In this document: in pieces, positions 1 to 7,513 of the stretch
How positions within the stretch are numbered: the first letter of the stretch is position 1
Layout: each line of letters opens with the position of its first letter
Virus record (IMG/VR): IMGVR_UViG_3300021957_000047
Coordinates: 1 to 55,124 of that record
Source: a virus
Strand: one strand, 5' to 3'
Length of the DNA: 55,124 nt
The notes under the pieces: generated by a model
The model's database searches: none
The model's input: only the letters and a program-made list of their open reading frames with translations
What the model was told of the DNA's origin: nothing
Position numbers and translations under genes: made by a program

Positions 1-642
1 TGATCCAGAACCAGAGAAGCAGTCTAATACAGTCTCATCTTGCGGACAGTATGCATTGATCATTCTCTGTAATATGAATTGAGGCTTGACTGTAGGATGA
101 AAGTTAGATTCTTGTGCCTCTTTAGATACGGTGGTCAAATTACCTTCCCATACAGTTGTGGGTATCGTACCATTCGTGTAGTCTTTACCAGTACGCAAGT
201 TACGTTTCATCTTACGTTCTACTTCTACCTTAGTGCGATCAAAGAAGAACTCTTTACCCTTGCTGTAGCACCACGCTGTCTCAAACTTATGTGCGAAGTT
301 GTTACGGGGTCTACCACCCCAGTTATATGACCAATGAATAGCTGGCTGTGCAACTAGTCCATCAATCTGATTTAGTACCTCTAACTTGAGACGAAAGAAC
401 AGGTCAGTCTTTTGTGTACCCCAAACGCACATCATACGTCCATCTTTCAGTACACGGGCGCACTCAGTAATCCACTGTCTGCACCATTCTAGATAAGCAT
501 CTTCTGTGGGAAATGTATCCCAGCCAGCACCACCATCATACCCGATGTTATATGGAGGATCATTGTTGATATGACCAACAGAGTTGTCGGGCAATGACTT
601 TAGAAAGTCAAGGCAGTCTTGGTTGCTTATCTCAATTGTCAT
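1..642 (-). CDS. DNA adenine/cytosine amino-methyltransferase, 3' end cut by window
   Basis: Reading from the ATG at 642, 214 codons remain open to the window edge. The protein has the DPPY catalytic motif at residues 28-31, followed by NIGYDGG. The SAM-binding motif I lies near the C-terminal end (DCFSGSGS, about residues 207-214). That order (motif IV before motif I) is typical of beta-class N6-adenine or N4-cytosine DNA methyltransferases. The target sequence cannot be told. It lies downstream of a PD-(D/E)XK-like protein (810-1409) and overlaps the small gene 632-823, so it may be the modification half of a restriction-modification-like unit or simply protect phage DNA. Confidence 0.9.
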   Translation of the reverse strand, partial: MTIEISNQDCLDFLKSLPDNSVGHINNDPPYNIGYDGGAGWDTFPTEDAYLEWCRQWITECARVLKDGRMMCVWGTQKTDLFFRLKLEVLNQIDGLVAQPAIHWSYNWGGRPRNNFAHKFETAWCYSKGKEFFFDRTKVEVERKMKRNLRTGKDYTNGTIPTTVWEGNLTTVSKEAQESNFHPTVKPQFILQRMINAYCPQDETVLDCFSGSGS

Positions 643-823
643 AGCTACCGACCTTGACAAACTTACGTCTCGACTTTGAGAACTGCTTCATAGGCGTACT
701 GAATACTTTCAACTCAGCATCAGGCGCTTGATAAGCCACTAGATGGCCATTTTGATCTACATGATAATTACCCTTAGGCATATCCCAATCAGTCACTTCT
801 TTCAATATACTAATCAAATTCAT
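632..823 (-). CDS. Conserved small phage protein, unknown function
   Basis: A 63-residue basic protein. The ATG at 823 is chosen because GGAG sits about 8 bases upstream, whereas a longer frame start at 877 has no ribosome site. The C-terminal half contains a FSKSRRKF basic stretch. It overlaps the end of the PD-(D/E)XK-like gene by 14 bases and the start of the methyltransferase by 11, so the three are translationally linked. I do not recognise a fold. It could be a small accessory of the methyltransferase, but only the position suggests this. Confidence 0.7.
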   Translation of the reverse strand: MNLISILKEVTDWDMPKGNYHVDQNGHLVAYQAPDAELKVFSTPMKQFSKSRRKFVKVGSYDN

Positions 824-1409
824 TATACTCCGGATTTTTATATACTGTAGTATACATGGTTTTATCAGCCAAGTCAATCTTTACCGTATTGAGGTTAGTT
901 GTCTGTCCTGGCTTTCGCTTTGCATTGTTCTCTGTAAGTTGACGAATCACCTCATCAGTCTTGGGTCGAATGATCATCATGCAGGTTTCTTTGTAGAACA
1001 CCCCATAGTAGTGATCGACCTCTGCATAAGCATCAAGGGCAGATTGCTTATAAGCACCGTTGTATACACCCTCAACTTTCAGAGATGAGAATAGCTTGCC
1101 AGTTTTAGGATAGCGAACTCGCTGAAACAGGTTGTTCAGTTGCTTGTCTTCGATTGCTTTGGATTTGTATTCGGCAAACTTACCATTAGCTTCGTCCCAA
1201 GCATCAGAGCCGTACTCATCAGAGCCTGCACCCGCTGATATCTTGGTGTGTGCCTTGTGACCTAGCTTCTCTGCCATCACGGGCTCACGCCATTTGGTCT
1301 TGTCTGTGACTTTGTGAAAGCCGTCTATCTCACCCTTGACGTACAAGGCTGCCGCTAGTTCTTCATAAGTTAGTTGATCGGCTAAACTCTTTACTGCTTC
1401 CAAATTCAT
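810..1409 (-). CDS. Putative PD-(D/E)XK nuclease-like protein
   Basis: A 199-residue protein starting at the ATG at 1409 (GGAG about 10 bases upstream; ATGA overlap with the SprT-like gene). Residues about 67-85 read GSDAWDE, then about six residues, then EYKSK. This Asp...Glu-x-Lys spacing is that of PD-(D/E)XK restriction-type nucleases. The rest is not recognised. Location two genes upstream of a DNA methyltransferase would suit a restriction enzyme or a nuclease that reads the modification state. What I see is only the motif and context; the nuclease call is an inference and another fold is possible. Confidence 0.5.
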   Translation of the reverse strand: MNLEAVKSLADQLTYEELAAALYVKGEIDGFHKVTDKTKWREPVMAEKLGHKAHTKISAGAGSDEYGSDAWDEANGKFAEYKSKAIEDKQLNNLFQRVRYPKTGKLFSSLKVEGVYNGAYKQSALDAYAEVDHYYGVFYKETCMMIIRPKTDEVIRQLTENNAKRKPGQTTNLNTVKIDLADKTMYTTVYKNPEYNEFD

Positions 1410-1831
1410 AATGTAAACTCCAGTTGCTCTATGCATTCTAACGCATATTTACGCTCAAGTCTATAGGCTTCTTTTTCCCATGGAGCATCGATGTAAGATA
1501 CGTTATTATAACTTTTCTTTTTCCACATTGTGTTGCCGTGGGCAACTCGTAACTCACGCCTTGCATACTGCTTTACGTGAATCATTTCGTGGATGATCGT
1601 TCCGACCAATTCAAATATAGGTAAAGATTTGCGAATAGTAACGGTGAACTCACGATTGGTATCTTCTTCCATACAGTAACCGTATGCATCGTCACCATTC
1701 ATTGAACTGAGTTCAACAGCGATATCGAGTGTTCGCATTTTGGGCATCAACTTCGTGATACTCCAGTTGACAACCATCTCAGCTAATTCACGTTGCTTTT
1801 TGGTACCGCCTGTGACACAAACTTCATTCAT
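1406..1831 (-). CDS. SprT-like zinc metalloprotease
   Basis: A 141-residue protein with the zinc-protease motif HEMIH followed by VKQY at about residues 82-90, and a downstream Glu-rich helix (EKEAYRLE) as in the SprT/Spartan family. Family members cleave DNA-bound proteins or are uncharacterised peptidases. The start is the ATG at 1831, with GAGG about 7 bases upstream; a TTG at 1837 is possible. It is the first gene after the sigma70-type promoter at 1862-1890 and overlaps the next gene by ATGA. A role in removing host proteins from DNA is speculative. Confidence 0.75.
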   Translation of the reverse strand: MNEVCVTGGTKKQRELAEMVVNWSITKLMPKMRTLDIAVELSSMNGDDAYGYCMEEDTNREFTVTIRKSLPIFELVGTIIHEMIHVKQYARRELRVAHGNTMWKKKSYNNVSYIDAPWEKEAYRLERKYALECIEQLEFTL

Positions 1832-1861
1832 AATCAAACCTCATCTCAACGAAACAAGTAT

Positions 1862-1890
1862 AGTATCTCACATATCTATGAGCGTGTCAA
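1862..1890 (-). promoter_or_regulatory. Sigma70-type promoter for the SprT/nuclease/methyltransferase operon
   Basis: Minus-strand TTGACA (1890-1885), 17-base spacer, GATACT (1867-1862), about 30 bases before the ATG at 1831. The spacing matches the other promoters of this phage. Confidence 0.7.
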
Positions 1891-1921
1891 CACTTTTTTT
1901 AAAAAAAGATTTGCTTATAGA

Positions 1922-2212
1922 TCAAGCACTTAGGTCATAAAAGGTATATTTGCATAAAATTTCTTCACCTGGCCAGATATCTTTGGTAGCTACCATGAAG
2001 AATCTACTGTCTTTTTGCTCTTTGGCGATGTTTGCGTTGTCTTCATCGTGGTTATAGAAAGCGCCAAGGGGTGTCCTCATAAGGTGTTCACCCCAATAGA
2101 AATGAGACATCCCTATCTCTTCGCCCTTTTCTATCTTCTCTATACACCACAGACCTAGTCCGTGTATGCTCGACTTCTTGATTGTTACACAAGATGGTAG
2201 TGGTGTGTACAT
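1922..2212 (-). CDS. SET-domain protein (putative lysine methyltransferase)
   Basis: This 96-residue protein is a minimal SET domain. It has IHGLGLW (residues 16-22, SAM-binding GxG region), KGEEIG (29-34), the signature NHDEDNAN (54-61, matching NHxxxPN), and a C-terminal PGEEI...YTFYD (81-92) holding the expected tyrosine. SET proteins transfer methyl groups from SAM to lysines of proteins. The ATG at 2212 has AAGGA 6 bases upstream. There is no substrate-recognition domain, so the target (host or phage protein) is unknown. Small SET proteins also occur in other marine T4-like phages. Confidence 0.75.
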   Translation of the reverse strand: MYTPLPSCVTIKKSSIHGLGLWCIEKIEKGEEIGMSHFYWGEHLMRTPLGAFYNHDEDNANIAKEQKDSRFFMVATKDIWPGEEILCKYTFYDLSA

Positions 2213-2224
2213 TGTATATCCTTT

Positions 2225-2683
2225 CTAGCGTTTGATGCCTTTGACGATACGAACTATCTTGCTCATAAGCATCTTGATTACAGTGAAGTGAAATAGACCA
2301 TGACCGTATAGCCAATGGAATGTGTGGTTATTTTCTATCTGATCTTTACTACCGAACTTACGAGTCCAGTTGTCTACGTACTCGCCTTTGTATCTTAGTA
2401 CAGCGTGTGATATTTTAGACTTCGATGGTCCTACACAACAAATACCTGCTTGTCTTGTGAGTAGCATCCACCACATTTTTATATCGCTCTCTCCACAAAG
2501 TCGCCATAATAGCGACAAAGCGTAGTCTTCGCAATCCCCTTCGAACTTACCTTCTTCACTTTCGTTACGAATGATGCACCAAGCATCTGCCATTCCGTAT
2601 TGTTCTTTGTCATACCTATACTTCCATTTGGCAGTAAAGGCTGAAGTAACGGCGTCTCTATCCCGTATCTCCTCTCTCTTCAT
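2225..2683 (-). CDS. Transglutaminase-like cysteine peptidase-fold protein
   Basis: A 152-residue protein with GDCEDYAL (Cys at about residue 50) followed by ISHAVLRYKGEYVDN (His about 92, Asp about 101), the Cys-His-Asp arrangement of bacterial transglutaminase-like cysteine proteinases. The motif and its spacing are visible; the activity (protease, amidase or inactive) is inferred. It has GGAG upstream of the ATG at 2683 and overlaps the GIY-YIG-like gene by 26 bases. The C terminus is basic and hydrophobic. Confidence 0.6.
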   Translation of the reverse strand: MKREEIRDRDAVTSAFTAKWKYRYDKEQYGMADAWCIIRNESEEGKFEGDCEDYALSLLWRLCGESDIKMWWMLLTRQAGICCVGPSKSKISHAVLRYKGEYVDNWTRKFGSKDQIENNHTFHWLYGHGLFHFTVIKMLMSKIVRIVKGIKR

Positions 2684-3089
2684 CTCTCAGACTCCTTACA
2701 TGTGTCTTATGTATCTTACAATTGATTATGCCATTGTAGTAATCATCAGACAATAACACTTCTCTATCGAATTGTTCCTTTGCTTCAAGGTAACTCATTA
2801 CCCCTTTAGAACTACATAAATGTAAAATCTCTCTGCGAAACGAATCAGCACCGTGTTCTTCAACAAGTGCTTTGACTTCATCAGAAGAGCCAAAGTATGT
2901 TTTCCAATCACTCTCAATGACTTTTTTTCTTTTTCTAGTTTTACCCTTTAGCGGCGGTAATCTCCGTGTGGACTGAAACAGCTTCTTGCCTACATAAGAC
3001 TTCTCATTCTGATCAGTTATTATGTACACAAAGCCCACATATTCTTCTATCATATCACTGGTAAATTCTTTACCTTGGTAATGCCACAT
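2658..3089 (-). CDS. GIY-YIG-like endonuclease (SegE-type)
   Basis: A 143-residue protein. Near residue 18 it reads GFVYIITDQ, then KSYVGKK, matching the GIY...YIG core strands, followed by a basic loop (residues about 45-60) and later Glu residues that could bind metal (YLEAKEQFDRE). Related free-standing nucleases (T4 SegE-type) are common in T4-like phages and act as homing or DNA-processing enzymes. No group I intron context is visible here. It overlaps the next gene. Confidence 0.7.
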   Translation of the reverse strand: MWHYQGKEFTSDMIEEYVGFVYIITDQNEKSYVGKKLFQSTRRLPPLKGKTRKRKKVIESDWKTYFGSSDEVKALVEEHGADSFRREILHLCSSKGVMSYLEAKEQFDREVLLSDDYYNGIINCKIHKTHVRSLRDEERGDTG

Positions 3090-3092
3090 GTT

Positions 3093-3281
3093 CTATAATC
3101 CTATAAGTTTCCATCCATGATTAGCTATTGCATTCAATATAATTGCTAGGCAACATATAATATGTAGTAAAACCCAAAACGTGCGTATTACAGCAACTTT
3201 GTCAGCCTTTCGATCTTCTTCGTATTCCTTTGCTCCAATAGCCTTGCACCAATATTCCCAGATACGTCTGATCTTATTCAT
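3093..3281 (-). CDS. Small membrane protein
   Basis: A 62-residue protein with a charged N-terminal half and one hydrophobic segment (VLLHIICCLAIILNAIA, about residues 36-53), giving a single predicted membrane helix. The ATG at 3281 is preferred because GAGG lies just upstream; a GTG at 3314 would extend it. The start overlaps the stop of the zinc-ribbon gene. Function unknown. Confidence 0.7.
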   Translation of the reverse strand: MNKIRRIWEYWCKAIGAKEYEEDRKADKVAVIRTFWVLLHIICCLAIILNAIANHGWKLIGL

Positions 3282-3444
3282 ATTCCTCTTCGTCTTCTCC
3301 ACTCCATGGTTCACGCTCTAACTCTGGGTCAGGCAGTTCCTCACCACAGGAAGGACAAAATATTAGTTCGTCATCTTCCATCTCAAACTCTATCATAAAT
3401 TGTGTATCACAGTAAGGACATTTTTCCTCAACTCTATTGATCAT
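3274..3444 (-). CDS. Zinc-ribbon mini-protein
   Basis: A 56-residue acidic protein. CPYC (residues 9-12) and CPSC (30-33) form a four-cysteine zinc ribbon, followed by an acidic tail ending in EDEEEYE. It overlaps the dCMP deaminase end upstream and the membrane-protein start downstream (8 bases). Such ribbons often bind nucleic acid or proteins; the acidic tail suggests a protein partner. Function unknown. Confidence 0.75.
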   Translation of the reverse strand: MINRVEEKCPYCDTQFMIEFEMEDDELIFCPSCGEELPDPELEREPWSGEDEEEYE

Positions 3445-3910
3445 ATGCTTGCTCTACCTCTATGCTACATTTACGAAGAAATTCTACTCCGTCCTCGTTT
3501 CGGTATTTATTTTTGTAATAGACAGACGTGATTCCACTGGTATATATAAGTTTCGCACAGTCTAAACATGGCGCATGGGTTATATACATCGTACTGTTTT
3601 CGCCACTTTCATTCGATCTTGCTAACTTAGCGATAGCATTTGCTTCGGCATGAATCACTTCTGGCTTAGTCTTAGTGTCAGTGTATATATCAATGTCATT
3701 TGGGTGCACCTTGAAGTGTGGCTCGTTGATGACATCTTCACACTCATTAGACCAACCAGAAGGCATACCGTTATAGCCAATAGAAATGATCCGATTGTCT
3801 TTTACAACAATCGAACCAACCTGTAATCTCTTGGCTGAAGACAGAGAAGCGAACCTCTCTGCCGTATCCATATAAGCGTGTTGCCACTTATCCAAAGTTA
3901 TATGCCTCAT
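3434..3910 (-). CDS. cd: Deoxycytidylate (dCMP) deaminase
   Basis: Converts dCMP to dUMP, feeding thymidylate synthesis by ThyX in the same operon. The 158-residue protein has the zinc-site HAEANAI (His and catalytic Glu) and PCLDC further on, plus YNGMPSG of the dCMP deaminase family. The ATG at 3910 is chosen because AAAGG precedes it and the first 10 residues of a longer frame are unlike the family. It overlaps the nrdB end by 23 bases. Confidence 0.93.
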   Translation of the reverse strand: MRHITLDKWQHAYMDTAERFASLSSAKRLQVGSIVVKDNRIISIGYNGMPSGWSNECEDVINEPHFKVHPNDIDIYTDTKTKPEVIHAEANAIAKLARSNESGENSTMYITHAPCLDCAKLIYTSGITSVYYKNKYRNEDGVEFLRKCSIEVEQAYDQ

Positions 3911-5093
3911 TCCAATCGCCTTTGAGACCTGCAACTTCATATTCTGTTACACGGTTTTCAAAGAAGTTGGTATGATCTGCACCATTTAGAATCCATTCTA
4001 ACCACGGTAGTGGGTTGTCTTTTACTTTGAAGTTAGGTTTCATGCCTAGCTGAATCAAACGTCTGTCGCTAATATATCGTACATACTGCTTGACTTCGTT
4101 AGACTCTAGACCTTCGATCTCACCCATATCGTATGCTAGATCAACAAACTTGTCTTCTAGCTTTACTGCGTTGCGTGACATCTCGTAGATATCTTTCTTG
4201 AAGCTATCGTCTACAATGCGTGGATGCTCCTTACAGAATGTCTTGAATAACTTAGCGATACCCTCGACATGCATTGACTCATCACGAATCGACCACTCGA
4301 CAACTTTACCCATACCCTTCATCTTACCGTAACGCTGAAAGTTCAGTAGCATTACGAATGATGCAAACAATGCAACACCTTCGTTCATTACTGACTTAGC
4401 AAGGGCAAGACCTAGACCACGCATTGTATTGACATCTGAGTCCATGATAAAATCAATCTTATCAGCCATCTCTTGATACTCAAGGAATGCGTGATACTCA
4501 GAGTCAGGTAATCCTAGCGTTTCATTCAATAGTGCATATGCTCTCTGGTGAATACCTTCACGTGTAGCGAATGAGCCTAGCATGTTACGAACTTCGTTGT
4601 TCTTGAATTTAGGAATGAACTGGTCAAAGTAGTTCTGTCCAACAGCAACGTCTGACTGTGTGAAGAGGCGAAGAATGTTTGTCACATATTCTTTTTCAAC
4701 CTCTGTCATCTTGCCACCTTTCCAATCAGTGACATCTTCTCCCAGATCAATCTCATCTTCGATCCAGTGTGCTTTCTCATGGCGTGTAGTCATCTCTACT
4801 GCCCATGGATAATGAAAGGGCTTATATGTTTCAGAAAACTCTAGCAGACCACCGCCAGCTTTCTTTAGTAAAGTACTAGCCTGTGACATCAAATCATTAT
4901 ACGTACCGATCAGTTTGTCGTTGATAAAGATTTGGGGTACAGACCTAGCATTAGGCATCTTCTGATAGAATGCCATGCGCTCTTCTTCACTGTCTAGTTT
5001 GATCTCAGTGTAAGTTAGGCTATGTGTCGTAAACCACGCTTTCGCTTTCTCGCAGAAAGGGCAGTTCGACTTCGAATAAATTAGTACGTCCAT
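3888..5093 (-). CDS. nrdB: Glutaredoxin-ribonucleotide reductase beta subunit fusion
   Basis: A 401-residue class I RNR small subunit with an N-terminal glutaredoxin domain (residues 1-80, CPFC at 11-14). The di-iron ligands can be placed at D148, E179, H182, E238, E272 and H275, and the radical tyrosine at Y186 in EGIHQRAY. It makes the tyrosyl radical for NrdA; the fused glutaredoxin probably re-reduces NrdA. The ATG at 5093 has a GGGAG site 6 bases away; the longer frame to 5165 overlaps the oxidase gene. It lies after the alternative oxidase gene. Confidence 0.95.
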   Translation of the reverse strand: MDVLIYSKSNCPFCEKAKAWFTTHSLTYTEIKLDSEEERMAFYQKMPNARSVPQIFINDKLIGTYNDLMSQASTLLKKAGGGLLEFSETYKPFHYPWAVEMTTRHEKAHWIEDEIDLGEDVTDWKGGKMTEVEKEYVTNILRLFTQSDVAVGQNYFDQFIPKFKNNEVRNMLGSFATREGIHQRAYALLNETLGLPDSEYHAFLEYQEMADKIDFIMDSDVNTMRGLGLALAKSVMNEGVALFASFVMLLNFQRYGKMKGMGKVVEWSIRDESMHVEGIAKLFKTFCKEHPRIVDDSFKKDIYEMSRNAVKLEDKFVDLAYDMGEIEGLESNEVKQYVRYISDRRLIQLGMKPNFKVKDNPLPWLEWILNGADHTNFFENRVTEYEVAGLKGDWNEAYNFG

Positions 5094-5121
5094 TTTTTCT
5101 CCCAATGTATCATTCCTCTTT

Positions 5122-5706
5122 TTAGATTGACATTTGTAAATTTGCATCAGCATGACGTTGTTCATCTTCCCGAACTTTTATAATCATGTCTGACAGTTTA
5201 GCATCATCTGGTAGACTGTAATACTCTTTTGCCATTTTTGGACAAGGAGCATTATATATCTTACCTGATTGTATTCTATTCAAATACTGCGAATAGCTTA
5301 TCACCGCTTCTTGTTCGAAGTAGTGAATCATTCTGTGGCACGTCTTCGGAAAGAAGATATACAACAGAAGGTAATAGTGCCAGAATAAGAACTGAGCGAT
5401 AAAGATCAATAGTCTCTCTACCCAGTTTGGATTAGCAATCTCAATGAAGAACATCAAATGCATTCTCTCATTTTCTGCTTCTGCTAGTAACTCACGGATA
5501 TCTGGACCGTATCCTTTCTTAGCTTTACGTAGTGACTTTAGATGTATCCACATTCCTGCTACCATGCCTGGCACACCAGCAATTGTTTCTAATACAACTG
5601 CTCGGTGACCATAACGTTTAGCAAAGAATGTGTCCGCAAAGAAGCGAAACATCATTGTCATACCTTTAGCAAAGTAATCACTTATTATCCCTGACATGCA
5701 ACACAT
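5122..5706 (-). CDS. Alternative oxidase (AOX/PTOX family)
   Basis: A 194-residue di-iron quinol oxidase. The family ligands are present: E40 (VVLETIAGVPG), E80 and H83 (ENERMH), E131 or E133 (FEQEA), E182 and H185 (REDEQRH). Hydrophobic stretches at about 42-56 and 98-120 suit a monotopic membrane protein. The family oxidises quinol and reduces oxygen to water without pumping protons. The start overlaps the nrdA end; the ATG at 5697 is an alternative to 5706. It sits between nrdA and nrdB, 28 bases before nrdB. Cyanophages carry the related PTOX, but here the context is nucleotide metabolism. Confidence 0.9.
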   Translation of the reverse strand: MCCMSGIISDYFAKGMTMMFRFFADTFFAKRYGHRAVVLETIAGVPGMVAGMWIHLKSLRKAKKGYGPDIRELLAEAENERMHLMFFIEIANPNWVERLLIFIAQFLFWHYYLLLYIFFPKTCHRMIHYFEQEAVISYSQYLNRIQSGKIYNAPCPKMAKEYYSLPDDAKLSDMIIKVREDEQRHADANLQMSI

Positions 5707-7493
5707 TCGTCCTGTTGTTCTTCACTACCATTGATGAAGTTCATTTTGCTTGCGTCCATGTTTACCACATTATCTAGTGTCTCACGTTCAACTTTCTCAG
5801 CAACGTTCTCTGCTCTGTTAGTGGCTTCTGTTCTGAGATAATATAGACCCTTACATCCATTTGCCCACGCCGCATAGTGTACTTTACTTAGATAAGATTT
5901 TTCTGCGCCTGCGGGAAAGAAGATGTTCAATGACTGACCTTGACACAGGTATCTCTGTCTCTGACCAGCGAGTTCTACAATCCGCATTTGATCTAACTCA
6001 ATAGCAGTTGCGAATACTTTCTTCTCATGATCTACTAAGAAGTCTAGGTGCTCAACTGATCCACCATTGGTGATAATAGATGACCATATAGCTTCTGTGT
6101 TTTTGCCACGCTCTTCTAAGAGTGCCTCTAGATACTTGTTCTTGTTCAGGTGTGAACCCACACGTGTACGTGAAGTAAATGCATTTGCTTTCCATGGTTC
6201 AATAGATGGCGATGTGCCAGCGATCATCGAACTATTAGCATTAGGTGCAATGGCAAGCATGTGTGCATTTCTACGACCAGTACCCTTCATGTCAGGTGCT
6301 TCTCCTAGTGTCTTGCCAAGTCGTAAAGTCTCTTCTACTGCATTGTCGTAGATATCACAGAAGATATCTTCGTTGGCTTTTACTGCCTCTTCACTATCAA
6401 ATGCAATCATATGTTTCTGAAAATAAGAGTGGAGACCCATAGCACCGAGTCCAAGAGACCGCTCCTGCTGTGCTGAGTATCTAGCACGACTAATCTCATC
6501 ACCAGCGTTGTCTATAAAGAATTGTAGTACGTTGTCTAAGAATCTAACTAGATCAGCGATCATAGTAGTGTCTTTCCAATCGTCATACATCTCTAAGTTG
6601 ACAGACGATAGACAGCACACAGCGGTGCGATCTTCGCTAGTTGCTAAGTGAATTTCGTTACATAGATTAGACCCACGAATCTTCAGACCCAAGTCTTTCT
6701 GAGATTGAGGCATAGCACGATTAGCAGTATCGATAAAGTTGAGATACGGCTCACCAGTTCTGTAACGAGTTTCAAGAATTACTTCCCATAACTTACGTGC
6801 AGGCATAGTGTCACGTATTTCATTAGAATTAGGATCACGTAGATGCCATTCGCTGTCATCACGTACCGCTTCCATAAACTCATCAGTGATGTTTACTGCG
6901 TGGTGTAGATTCAAGTTCTTACGATTTACGTCACCAGTTGGCACTCGCATATTCAAGAACTCAATAATGTCTGGATGAGATGCTTCGATGTAAGCCGCAT
7001 ATGAACCTTTGCGTGTACGTCCTTGACGATAGGCAACCATGTCTGCGTCTACTGTATGTAGAAACGGCATAGGTCCTGGGGCTTTCTTAGATACTGCACG
7101 AACATCTGACCAGTGACCACCAACGCCACCACCTTTTACTGATAACCATCGTAGTTCTGCCGTATGATCGATAAGACCCTCAAGTGTGTCGGGTACATAT
7201 GTAAGAAAACAAGAGATAGGTAATGCCTTGGGTTTCTCATCTGGTAACGGCGCATTCGATAGTACAGGCGAGGCATACATAAACCAGCCCTTCGATACGT
7301 AGTCATAAATTCGTTGTGATAATTCTAAATCGCCATATGAATAGGCGACAGCCGCACGTGCAAAAGATTCTTGAGGCGTCTTCTCAGTATCATTGCAGTA
7401 GTAATCTGTTAGTAATTTTAGAGACTGTTCTGATAACAGACGGTCTCTAGAGGCATCAATTTTGATGCCGAGGTGTGTTCTTGTTCTCGACAC
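5685..7493 (-). CDS. nrdA: Ribonucleotide reductase alpha subunit, class I
   Basis: This 602-residue protein reduces ribonucleoside diphosphates. It shows ISCFLT (C95), NLCNE (N276, catalytic C278, E280), CCLSS (C293/C294) and a C-terminal CVACQG redox pair for glutaredoxin. It lacks an N-terminal ATP-cone, so overall-activity inhibition by dATP is probably absent, which suits a phage needing dNTPs. Its start lies 21 bases after thyX and its end overlaps the alternative oxidase gene by 22 bases. Confidence 0.96.
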   Translation of the reverse strand: MSRTRTHLGIKIDASRDRLLSEQSLKLLTDYYCNDTEKTPQESFARAAVAYSYGDLELSQRIYDYVSKGWFMYASPVLSNAPLPDEKPKALPISCFLTYVPDTLEGLIDHTAELRWLSVKGGGVGGHWSDVRAVSKKAPGPMPFLHTVDADMVAYRQGRTRKGSYAAYIEASHPDIIEFLNMRVPTGDVNRKNLNLHHAVNITDEFMEAVRDDSEWHLRDPNSNEIRDTMPARKLWEVILETRYRTGEPYLNFIDTANRAMPQSQKDLGLKIRGSNLCNEIHLATSEDRTAVCCLSSVNLEMYDDWKDTTMIADLVRFLDNVLQFFIDNAGDEISRARYSAQQERSLGLGAMGLHSYFQKHMIAFDSEEAVKANEDIFCDIYDNAVEETLRLGKTLGEAPDMKGTGRRNAHMLAIAPNANSSMIAGTSPSIEPWKANAFTSRTRVGSHLNKNKYLEALLEERGKNTEAIWSSIITNGGSVEHLDFLVDHEKKVFATAIELDQMRIVELAGQRQRYLCQGQSLNIFFPAGAEKSYLSKVHYAAWANGCKGLYYLRTEATNRAENVAEKVERETLDNVVNMDASKMNFINGSEEQQDECVACQG

Positions 7494-7513
7494 TTCTTAT
7501 CTCCTTGGTTTTC

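Noticed and set aside
2088-2315. 75-residue minus-strand frame overlapping the SET and transglutaminase-like genes
   Set aside because: It is out of frame with two better-supported genes that have ribosome sites and recognised motifs.
2658-3089. GIY-YIG-like gene as part of an intron or intein
   Set aside because: Neighbouring genes are intact and uninterrupted, and no group I intron features were seen, so it is treated as free-standing.
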